This document shows, piece by piece, positions 32,441 through 39,591 of a DNA stretch of 64,000 nt. This stretch comes from CALRGE01 sp964360635 (GTDB lineage: Bacteria; Patescibacteriota; Gracilibacteria; UBA1369; 2-02-FULL-48-14). Both the position numbers and the translations under genes were made by a program. Position 1 is the stretch's first letter. Each line of letters begins with the position of its first letter. The notes under the pieces are model-generated. The model was not told where the DNA came from and searched no databases. It was given only the letters and a program-made list of their open reading frames with translations. The DNA lies in the NCBI GenBank assembly GCA_964360635.1, contig CAYHXO010000001.1, forward strand, positions 62,001 to 126,000, in the 5' to 3' direction.

Positions 32441-33136
32441 TTTTTCGTACATTCCTGCCGCTTCCCAGGCTAGTTCGAATGTCTGCTTAAAGACTTTTGC
32501 GATTTCTTTGCTTTCAATAATTATGCCGAGTTTTTCCTTCCAATCGGCGATCATTATTTTGTCGTCGAAGAAGTTGATTTCAGGAGAAAAATCTAATTTT
32601 TCTTTGGGAACGATTCGGCTTCTGCGTAGTTCTTTTGAATCTAGAGCATGTCGTTCTCGATCTTTCGGCGTGTCAGGGAAAATTGCTCGAATCGGAATAT
32701 TTTTCTCGGCTCGTCGTTTGTAATATTTTGGAAAATAGCCTGGAAGGGCATCTTGATTTGCTTGGTCGCTGGCGTAGGCGAGGATTTCTTCAGTTGAAGT
32801 TAGGGTTTCTTCATAGACGCGAATTAAGCCTTCATCACCCTCATAAAAATAAACTTTTGGTCGACCGGAAGCGCGATAATGAGCATTTAATTCAGGTAAA
32901 ATGTGGTTTGCGTTTTCTGCAAGATTTGAAAACTTTCGGCTTTGCTCTTTGAGATATGCCACAATTTTTTCCGGCGGAAGTGCTTGATAATATCGGTTTT
33001 CTTTCCGCATCTGGCTGACCACTAAGCCTTTTTGCTCGAGAGAATTCAAAATGTCATAAGTTGTCGTTCGATTCACATTCGCTTTTTTTGCAATTGTTGA
33101 GACTGCGGAAAGAGAGCCAATTTCCATCGCGGACAT
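32420..33136 (-). CDS. TrmB-family transcriptional regulator, apparent N-terminal frameshift
   Basis: 238 aa from ATG 33136: a winged helix-turn-helix (VSTIAKKANVNRTTTYDILNSLEQKGLV) followed by a TrmB C-terminal domain (PKVYFYEGDEGLIRVYEETL). Family proteins start about 20 residues earlier with a KKIGLSDKEAQVY helix, and exactly that sequence is encoded upstream in the same frame, but with no start codon before the stop. An ATG at 33189 opens in another frame (M-L-E-I-L-K-K) and would join if the A7 run (33169-33175) had eight A. So the gene is frameshifted by one base, or the read lost a base, or slippage occurs. Confidence 0.8.
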   Translation of the reverse strand: MSAMEIGSLSAVSTIAKKANVNRTTTYDILNSLEQKGLVVSQMRKENRYYQALPPEKIVAYLKEQSRKFSNLAENANHILPELNAHYRASGRPKVYFYEGDEGLIRVYEETLTSTEEILAYASDQANQDALPGYFPKYYKRRAEKNIPIRAIFPDTPKDRERHALDSKELRRSRIVPKEKLDFSPEINFFDDKIMIADWKEKLGIIIESKEIAKVFKQTFELAWEAAGMYEKLIDKRK

Positions 33137-33218
33137 GTAAACCTGAGCCTCTTTATCGCTTAGTCCGATTTTTTTAAAATTTCTAACATGTGTGTGGGAT
33201 TAATTGACGAATCATAGA

Positions 33219-34202
33219 CTATTTAGACGCCAAAGAACTTAGTGACCCTGGGAGCAATCTCAAAAAAGCCTCTGAGCGGGAGAAATCTACTTCCCAGTAA
33301 TTTACGCCGAGGCGAAGTGCGGAATAGTATTCCGGGCGAATTTTGAAATAGTGTTCTTCGCTAGGAAGTAGGGCAATTTGTAGACCAAGCTTCTGAGCGA
33401 GAAACCACTTTTCACAGAGGCGCGCGATACGTCCGTTCCCATCTGAAAAAGGGTGGATTAAAACCATCATGAGATGTAACCAAGAAGCCCAGAAAAAAGT
33501 TTCCGGAACGGTGAGCTTTTCTGTTAATAAATCTGAAATTACTCTGAAAAATTCCCCCATTTCATTGTTCAAATATTGCGATTCGATAGCGAGATACTCA
33601 ATCCCACGATTTGAAAAAACCCCCACTGGCTCCATTCTGTAAATGCCTTGTCTGGCTTTGTTCACAAAATCTTTACTAAGAATTGCGTGGGCTTTCTTAA
33701 GATTAGCCTCATTCAGAGCGGATTTTTGGCTGAACAAATATGCCACCACTAAATCCTCAATCTCCTGTGCCTCTTTTGGACGCAACTTCTTGGAAAGAGA
33801 CCGGCTATTGAGAAAAGAGTTCAAATTGAGCGTGTTACCCTCGATATTTGAAGAGTAGACGGCAGCGCTGTCTAGCATGAAGGCAAAATTCGGCTGATTG
33901 GAGTTGTTCCCAGAAAAAGACTTATAAGCCTCTTCAATTTTGACTTCTTTAAGATAATTTGTAAGCAGATATTTCTTGAAAAAAACATAGCTTTCTTGCA
34001 CACGACTTTCCTGCCTTTGCGTCGAGAGAGAGTAAAATACATTCGGCGCAGAGCCCTGTTTTTCGATCTGTTTCTCCTCCAATAAAATTTTCAAGTGGCG
34101 ATGCAAAGCCTGCCTGCTTAGCTTAAGTTTCTCGGAAATTTGAGAGGGTTTAAGCGCCTGCTTTTTCAGAAGAGTCAGAATTTGAGCCTTAGAATCAGAC
34201 AT
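33219..34202 (-). CDS. Fic family protein with N-terminal winged helix
   Basis: 327 aa. Residues 1-60 form an ArsR/MarR-like winged helix (LTLLKKQALKPSQISEKLKL then SRQALHRHLKILLEEKQIEK). Then a Fic_N-like region with the inhibitory S-x-x-x-E-G motif (SSNIEGNTLNL) and the Fic core with the intact catalytic loop HPFSDGNGRIAR (about 250-261). A self-inhibited AMPylase that can bind DNA. Two GTTTACAGTAAA sites lie immediately upstream of its start, consistent with autoregulation. Confidence 0.92.
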   Translation of the reverse strand: MSDSKAQILTLLKKQALKPSQISEKLKLSRQALHRHLKILLEEKQIEKQGSAPNVFYSLSTQRQESRVQESYVFFKKYLLTNYLKEVKIEEAYKSFSGNNSNQPNFAFMLDSAAVYSSNIEGNTLNLNSFLNSRSLSKKLRPKEAQEIEDLVVAYLFSQKSALNEANLKKAHAILSKDFVNKARQGIYRMEPVGVFSNRGIEYLAIESQYLNNEMGEFFRVISDLLTEKLTVPETFFWASWLHLMMVLIHPFSDGNGRIARLCEKWFLAQKLGLQIALLPSEEHYFKIRPEYYSALRLGVNYWEVDFSRSEAFLRLLPGSLSSLASK

Positions 34203-34207
34203 GCTGA

Positions 34208-34245
34208 GTTTACAGTAAATATTAGTTTAAGTTTACAGTAAACTT
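34208..34245 (-). promoter_or_regulatory. Two operator-like repeats upstream of the Fic gene
   Basis: GTTTACAGTAAA occurs at 34208-34219 and 34231-34242, 23 bp apart (about two helical turns). The second copy extends to a 17-bp palindrome, AAGTTTAC-A-GTAAACTT (34229-34245). They start 6 bp from the Fic ATG. Confidence 0.6.
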
Positions 34246-34335
34246 GGATTAGATGCAATGAAATTTTCTCGGCCTTTAGATTGTGTGGGAAAATTTCGTC
34301 AGTAAAAACTTGCCGATGGATTTTCTCCTGTTAAG

Positions 34336-34375
34336 ATAGACTGGATTCAGTGCTTTATTGTCGTCATAGACTGGA
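34336..34375. repeat. Direct repeat ATAGACTGGA
   Basis: Two copies of ATAGACTGGA (34336-34345 and 34366-34375), 30 bp apart, in the 268-bp intergenic region between the Fic gene and the Cys-rich gene. A -10-like TACAAT is at 34447-34452. Role unknown. Confidence 0.35.
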
Positions 34376-34470
34376 CAAAGTGGTAAAAATGATGTACCTT
34401 GGCATCCCGTTACTTTATCACGATCAATATTCCGTTTCTAAAATTCTACAATATCCACTAAACTAAATCT

Positions 34471-36048
34471 ATGAAAACCTGCACAGCCTGTCAAAATCCA
34501 TTTGAAGTTTCGCCGGAGGAACTTGTGTTTTTAGAGAAGGTGGCACCGGTGTATGGTGGGCGGAAGTTTGCGATTCCGGAGCCGGAGAAATGTCCGGATT
34601 GTCGGCTTGCTGAGAGGACAGTGCAGAGAAATGAGCAGTTTCTTTATAATAATGGTGGAAAGATTTCGCTATATCATTCAGATTCGCCCTTTAAAATTGT
34701 GAGCCACGAGGAGTGGTGGAGCGAGAATTGGGATGCGGCGAGTTTTGCTAGAGATGTGGATTTTTCGCGCGGATTTTTTGAGCAGATTCAGGAGTTGAAT
34801 TTATTGATTCCGCGTGTGAATTTGATTCAGGTGAGCAATGAGAATTGTCCGTATACAACCGGGACGGCGTATAGCAAAAATTGCTACCTCATAAATTGCA
34901 GTGAGAATTGCGAGGACTGCTTTTATGGTAAGCTGATTCAGTCGTCAAAAGATGTGATGGACTCGGCTTTCATCTACGATAGTGAGTTTTTGTACGAGTG
35001 TTTTTATGTGAAAAAATGCTACAACTGCCGATATGTTTATTATAGTCAAAATACTTATGATTCTTCGTTTTGCGACAACGTGAATCGATCTAGTAATTGT
35101 TTTTTGTGCACCGGATTAACAGGCAAGGAATATCATTTTATGAATCAGCCGGTATCGAAGGAAGAGTATGCTGTGAAGGTGGCAGCGGCAATGCAAGATT
35201 TGGCGGGAACGAAAGCGAAATTCGACGAAATGCGTGCGGCGCGAGTCTACAAATATGCCAATATTGTGAGTAGCGAAAATTCAACAGGTGACTTTTTGAC
35301 GAACTGCAAAAATTGCAGGGATTCTTATGATTTGAATGACAGCGAAGATTGCAAATATGTGACGGTTGGAGTGCAGGTGAAAGATTTGATGGATTGCTCG
35401 AACATGTACATCAAACCTGAGCTGGCTTATCAAGTTATGGGTACGATCGGAATTTATAATGTGATTTTTTCAACTTATATTTTCAATTCGCAAAACGTTG
35501 CCTACAGCCAATTTTGTTATAACTCGAAAGATTTATTCGGCTGCGTTGGGCTTCGTAACAAGCAATATTGCATTTTGAATAAGCAGTATTCGAAGGAGGA
35601 ATATGAGGCGCTTGTGCCACGTGTAATTGAAATGATGGGGGCGGATTTTGGGCGATTTTTCCCGGCTACACATTCGGCTTTTGCTTATAATGAAACTGTT
35701 GCGAATGAATATTTGCCTCTTTCCCGCGAGGCGGCTTTAGCACGCGGATATAGATGGCGAGAGAAAGATGCCCGCGAGTATTTACCAGCTAGTGGCGATG
35801 TTTTGGCTTGTTTTGACTGTGGCAAAAATTACAAATTAATTCCGCAGGAAGTGGCGCGTTTGAAGGGTTTTTCTGCTCCTACAAAATGCCCTGATTGCAG
35901 GTTGGCAACTCGTATGCGATTACGAAATCCACATAAAATTTATACACGTAGTTGCAGTAAGTGTAGCGGCGTGATGAATTCGACTTTTTCTCCAGATCGG
36001 GCCGAGAAAGTTTACTGTGAAAAATGCTATTTGGCAGAAGTGTACTGA
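34471..36048 (+). CDS. Cysteine-rich zinc-ribbon protein of CPR type
   Basis: 525 aa. Starts with a Cys4 zinc ribbon (CTACQNPFEV ... CPDCRLAERTVQRNEQFLY) and ends with two more CxxC pairs (CFDCGKNYKL...CPDCRLATRMRLR and CSKC...CEKC). Between them are many irregular repeats around KNCYLINCSENCEDCFY, CYNCRYVYYS and SSNCFLCTGL, spaced so that a Cys-lined solenoid is plausible; more than 30 Cys in all. It contains WWSENWD and FFEQ segments that I associate with a widespread family in CPR genomes, often mislabelled. No signal peptide, so cytoplasmic. Function not known; metal binding is likely. It overlaps the Fur-like gene by 22 nt. Confidence 0.8.
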   Translation: MKTCTACQNPFEVSPEELVFLEKVAPVYGGRKFAIPEPEKCPDCRLAERTVQRNEQFLYNNGGKISLYHSDSPFKIVSHEEWWSENWDAASFARDVDFSRGFFEQIQELNLLIPRVNLIQVSNENCPYTTGTAYSKNCYLINCSENCEDCFYGKLIQSSKDVMDSAFIYDSEFLYECFYVKKCYNCRYVYYSQNTYDSSFCDNVNRSSNCFLCTGLTGKEYHFMNQPVSKEEYAVKVAAAMQDLAGTKAKFDEMRAARVYKYANIVSSENSTGDFLTNCKNCRDSYDLNDSEDCKYVTVGVQVKDLMDCSNMYIKPELAYQVMGTIGIYNVIFSTYIFNSQNVAYSQFCYNSKDLFGCVGLRNKQYCILNKQYSKEEYEALVPRVIEMMGADFGRFFPATHSAFAYNETVANEYLPLSREAALARGYRWREKDAREYLPASGDVLACFDCGKNYKLIPQEVARLKGFSAPTKCPDCRLATRMRLRNPHKIYTRSCSKCSGVMNSTFSPDRAEKVYCEKCYLAEVY

Positions 36049-36431
36049 CATTGACGGCAAGTGGCTGCGATTTCGTGAAGCTGCGGTGAAATTTTGAAGA
36101 ATTTCAAGTTAGGATGTGCATGCTCGTAAAGTGGAGTCTCTTCATATTTTCCGCATTTCTCACAGATTACGGCTTGGTGACAGGCGGAGTCATCTTCAAC
36201 TCGGCAGAAAAAATATCTTTCGCCAGATTTATGAAGGTACTTTTGTTTTTGCAGAACAGTGAGAATTCTGAAAACTGTGCCTCTGCTAAGTTTTGTCATT
36301 TTAGCCAGCTCAAGACAGGTGTAAGCGTGAGAAAATTTCGATGCAACAAAATGTAAAACCGAGTCCATCGCTTTGCTTATTCGATGTCCTTTGTTTTGTA
36401 AGGTTAAGCTCGTTAGAATTCTATCGCCCAT
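36027..36431 (-). CDS. Fur-family metalloregulator
   Basis: 134 aa, usual for Fur/Zur/PerR. Winged helix (AKMTKLSRGTVFRILTVLQK), the hinge, then the metal-binding domain with HQAVICEKCGKYEE and a C-terminal CRQC, the structural zinc site. Sensor His residues are partly present (HAHPN). Which metal it senses cannot be told from the sequence. It is convergent with the Cys-rich gene and its upstream region contains paired repeats that may be its own operator. Confidence 0.88.
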   Translation of the reverse strand: MGDRILTSLTLQNKGHRISKAMDSVLHFVASKFSHAYTCLELAKMTKLSRGTVFRILTVLQKQKYLHKSGERYFFCRVEDDSACHQAVICEKCGKYEETPLYEHAHPNLKFFKISPQLHEIAATCRQCQYTSAK

Positions 36432-36445
36432 ATTGGCATGATATG

Positions 36446-36534
36446 CTTATCGCGACTGTGCTGCAATAACACCTGGAGTTTTTTTGGGTTTATGAAATAG
36501 CTTCAGGTTGTTAACGCGACTTTGTCACGATAAG
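36446..36534. repeat. Long-spaced inverted and direct repeats upstream of the Fur-like gene
   Basis: CTTATCGCGAC (36446-36456) and GTCACGATAAG (36524-36534) form an inverted pair (10 of 11 matching); CGCGACTnTG is also directly repeated (36451-36460, 36515-36524). Inside, CACCTGGAG and CTTCAGGTTG form a second imperfect pair. Candidate operators for the Fur-like regulator. Confidence 0.45.
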
Positions 36535-36544
36535 GGTTTTGACC

Positions 36545-36850
36545 CTAAGTGGTGGGTAGATTGGAGTCCATCCATGCAAGAATGTGCTCTCGTATTGCAT
36601 CTGCTCTACCGTGAATTTCCTGAGGAAATTCAATTTCATCTCCAAGAATTTCCTTCACTAATTTTCCCCAGCCAATGAGCGCAGTAGTCTTCAATTCATC
36701 TCGAATAAACGGAAGTGCTGGCTTACCAATTGCAATTATTTGGCGAAATCCGTCACAGTCCATTGATTTAAGTGAGGAGCTCATTCTGTGCTTCTTGGCA
36801 TTTGATTTCCAATCTTCCAATGCTGAGTCGAAATCTTCTTTTATTCCCAT
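36545..36850 (-). CDS. Hypothetical protein of a small conserved family
   Basis: 101 aa. The order W-x7-SS (WKSNAKKHRMSSSL), then FRQIIAIGKPALPFIRDEL, then a Trp-containing segment and a terminal W fits a small family I have seen repeatedly, whose members read as SS...IIxMGxxAxPxIL. Its function is not known to me. 4 nt separate it from rlmN, so it could be a downstream partner in that transcript. Confidence 0.6.
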   Translation of the reverse strand: MGIKEDFDSALEDWKSNAKKHRMSSSLKSMDCDGFRQIIAIGKPALPFIRDELKTTALIGWGKLVKEILGDEIEFPQEIHGRADAIREHILAWMDSNLPTT

Positions 36851-36854
36851 AAGT

Positions 36855-37847
36855 TTATTTTACTTTATCATAATGCGTTCGAGCAAGTTGGCCGCAGGCG
36901 GCGTCAACATCGACACCGGCGGAGTGGCGAATGTGGCAATCAACACCTTCGAGCTCGACGATACGCTGGAAATCGTGGATGCGGTTTCGAGAAGCAGAGC
37001 CAAATTGCAGGAAGGTTTGATGAAAAGGAATCAGATTAAGAAGGACAAGTTCTAGTGGACGAAGTAGACGGGCGATTTCGTGTGCGTGTTCGTCGCTGTC
37101 GTTAACACCGGAAAGCATAACGTATTCAAACATTAGTCGGCGATTGGTTTTCTTGATGTATTCCGCACATGTTTCGAGGAGTTTCGCCAGGGGGAAACCT
37201 TTGTTGACCGGCATAAGTTTGCTACGAAGCGCGTCGTCGGGAGAGTGAATTGAAATCGCTAGATTGATCTGTTTCGGGTAGTCCATTAATTTGCGAATTC
37301 CTGGAATAATTCCACAGGTTGAAATTGAAATCTTACGTGCTCCGATTCCCATGAGGTCGTTTAAAATGTCTACGCTCGGGAGCACATTTTCCAGGTTCAA
37401 AAGTGGTTCACCCATTCCCATGTAGACAACGTTTGTCACCTTTGCAGTTTGTTTATAATAGAGAACTTGGTCAGCAATTTCGTCAGCGGTCAAATTACGG
37501 GTGAGGCCGAGAGTTCCGGTAGCGCAAAATCCACAAGCCATCGCGCAACCAACCTGTGAAGATACGCAAACTGTTCGAAATTCTTTGTTTGGAATTAGCA
37601 CGGTTTCAATTAGCGCACCGTCGGACATTTTAAAGAGAGATTTAATTGTTCCGTCAGTACTGACAACACGATTTACAGGTTCAAAACAGAAAAAAGGTAG
37701 ATCGCGGAGTTTCTCACGGAGGGCAGAGGGAATACTCGTAATTTCGTCCCAATTTTTTGCACGGCCGGAATAGATACTTTCAAGAATTTGCTTCTCACGG
37801 TAAGCCGGCTCATCTGCTAGACGTTTGTGTAGTTCTGACCTGTTCAT
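36855..37847 (-). CDS. rlmN: 23S rRNA/tRNA adenine-C2 methyltransferase RlmN
   Basis: Radical-SAM enzyme methylating C2 of A2503 of 23S rRNA and A37 of some tRNAs. 330 aa. The cluster motif CAMACGFCATG is at about residues 101-111; upstream is VCVSSQVG, downstream VVYMGMGEPLLN, and the C-terminal catalytic Cys lies in VDVDAACGQLA. Start ATG 37847, divergent from the methyltransferase-like gene at 37902. Confidence 0.95.
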   Translation of the reverse strand: MNRSELHKRLADEPAYREKQILESIYSGRAKNWDEITSIPSALREKLRDLPFFCFEPVNRVVSTDGTIKSLFKMSDGALIETVLIPNKEFRTVCVSSQVGCAMACGFCATGTLGLTRNLTADEIADQVLYYKQTAKVTNVVYMGMGEPLLNLENVLPSVDILNDLMGIGARKISISTCGIIPGIRKLMDYPKQINLAISIHSPDDALRSKLMPVNKGFPLAKLLETCAEYIKKTNRRLMFEYVMLSGVNDSDEHAHEIARLLRPLELVLLNLIPFHQTFLQFGSASRNRIHDFQRIVELEGVDCHIRHSAGVDVDAACGQLARTHYDKVK

Positions 37848-37850
37848 AGC

Positions 37851-37878
37851 TTGACTATCTCACGAAAAGTGCTAGAAT
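37851..37878 (+). promoter_or_regulatory. Promoter upstream of 37902-38750
   Basis: TTGACT (37851-37856), 16-bp spacer, TAGAAT (37873-37878) with an extended TGC in front, 23 nt before the ATG. Confidence 0.6.
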
Positions 37879-37901
37879 ACAATCTTATTTTTATGTAAAA
37901 T

Positions 37902-38750
37902 ATGGCGATCGATAAATATGGTGATGGTATTGAAAGGGGATTGGATGAGGGTTTAATAGAAATTTGTGGGAAGAAAATTACTGATTCTCATGCTCATTAC
38001 GATAAAGATGAAAATCAACGTATAGGACTAAGGCCAACTAACACTAGAAAATTAAAGCCGGTGCAGGCGGATATTGCCGCGTCTTTTCCAGGTGAATTTA
38101 GATATTTAGACATGGGGGCTGGGTCGGGTGTTTCGGCTTCAGAGATGTCTTCGCGTTTCCCTGCAGAGGTTCATACGCTTGGGCTGACTCCAATCAATCC
38201 ATTTTTGGACTTTAACCTTGCAGGTTATGCAGATTCACAAGGAGAATGTTTGGCTGGTAATCGTATACGGAGGGATTTACGTCATTTATCAAGAACTCGT
38301 TCAGAGCTTATATCTTATCTGGAAAAATCAGAGTTTCCGCCTCAGCTTATACTTCGCATGCAGGGCGTGTTGGGAATGCCATTTTTTATTGAGCGAGATG
38401 AGCCGTTCATCAAGAAACAATTTATAGGAAATTTCCCTGTGGACTTTCCTGAGACTGGAGTTACTTATGATTTCATTTCCGATGTATGTGGGCCCTGCCT
38501 ACACTCTCTACCTGAGCGTTATGAAATTGAGAAAAAAATTCGTAATATTTTGAGTCCTCGAGGTGTTTTTTATTTATCAATGGTGAGTTTTTGCGATATT
38601 AGCGCTCCCGGCACAATTCGAGTTGAGGACCCTGGTGAGATCGTTTTTATCAAAGAAGAAAATCCACTATTTGAAGTTGTGGGTGGCAAGAATTTGCAGG
38701 TTCAAAATCTACAGAAATTTATTGCGGAATCCCTTAAGCAGATTATTTAA
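37902..38750 (+). CDS. SAM-dependent methyltransferase-like protein
   Basis: 282 aa. A Rossmann motif I-like segment FRYLDMGAGSGVSASEM (about residues 65-82) and a later strand with GVTYDFISDVCGPCLHSLPERYEIEKKIRNIL followed by GVFYLSMVSF fit a class I methyltransferase. Substrate unknown. The N-terminal 50 residues are charged. Single gene with its own promoter; the end overlaps the convergent Memo gene by 8 nt. Confidence 0.65.
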   Translation: MAIDKYGDGIERGLDEGLIEICGKKITDSHAHYDKDENQRIGLRPTNTRKLKPVQADIAASFPGEFRYLDMGAGSGVSASEMSSRFPAEVHTLGLTPINPFLDFNLAGYADSQGECLAGNRIRRDLRHLSRTRSELISYLEKSEFPPQLILRMQGVLGMPFFIERDEPFIKKQFIGNFPVDFPETGVTYDFISDVCGPCLHSLPERYEIEKKIRNILSPRGVFYLSMVSFCDISAPGTIRVEDPGEIVFIKEENPLFEVVGGKNLQVQNLQKFIAESLKQII

Positions 38751-39591
38751 AATAAGCGAAGGATTCCTCCTCACTAGATTGGCTGGAGTGTTCGACTTTT
38801 GCATGATCCTGCTCGCCCGTGTTAAAAACCGTTTCATCGTAGCCGTAAAGATATCGATCTTCCTGAGTTTTGCCGAGATACCATTCACGCGAATGTTCGA
38901 AGTACATTGTTGTGAGAACTTGGCGGGTAGGTGGTGTTCCGGCCGAGCTACATGCAAATAGGTGTGTTGTATTCGTAAAGCTTTCGACTCCGGCATCGAG
39001 GGAAGGGTTAGTGTTTTTGTAGACGATCATTTTCTCGTTCAAAAGTGCGAGTAGCCGGAGCATAACTTCTACTGAGCCAGGGCTGTCGACTTCGAGGTTT
39101 TTTGCGTCGTCGATGCTACGGGATTCAATAACATCGTGTGACATAAGATCATGAATGCGGGCAATTTTTCCATCAAGGTAATGAGAGAAATCGATGCTGA
39201 AAATGAAGAGAGTGTTCTCTTTTGAAAGCTGCTCGGCGAGTTCTATTAGATCATTTTCTTTTGCGTTTATGCGAATCATATAGCCCTCGATTGGGAGCTT
39301 GCCGAAATACTGCAGTGCGAGATTTCGATGGATTGTGAAACCGTGCTCAATTTCTTCTGACGCCGAAATCGCGGCAGAGCCGCTGTAAAAATGATCGGGC
39401 GAAATTATGATTATTTTGGACGGGCGCTGGGCCGTTAAAACCTTATACATTTCGTCGATATAAGGCTGCACGATAAGATGATGTGGCATCAAAACTATGT
39501 TCGACGAAGCACAAGCCGCAAACTCTGAGCTTGCGGTGTTGCAACTAAGTAGAAAGAGCGCTAAGGCGCTTATCGCAATGTTCCGCCCCAT
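38743..39591 (-). CDS. Memo-like protein with lipoprotein signal (AmmeMemoRadiSam B family)
   Basis: 282 aa. The core carries Memo blocks: MPHHLIVQPYIDEMYKVL, KIIIISPDHFYSG, FIFSIDFSHYLDG with metal-binding His/Asp. Memo proteins are normally cytoplasmic and often lie beside AmmeCR1 and radical-SAM genes; neither is here. This one begins with an export signal and lipobox (ISALALFLLSCNT), so it would be surface-anchored. It overlaps the upstream lipoprotein gene by 22 nt and is probably co-transcribed. Confidence 0.78.
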   Translation of the reverse strand: MGRNIAISALALFLLSCNTASSEFAACASSNIVLMPHHLIVQPYIDEMYKVLTAQRPSKIIIISPDHFYSGSAAISASEEIEHGFTIHRNLALQYFGKLPIEGYMIRINAKENDLIELAEQLSKENTLFIFSIDFSHYLDGKIARIHDLMSHDVIESRSIDDAKNLEVDSPGSVEVMLRLLALLNEKMIVYKNTNPSLDAGVESFTNTTHLFACSSAGTPPTRQVLTTMYFEHSREWYLGKTQEDRYLYGYDETVFNTGEQDHAKVEHSSQSSEEESFAYFK

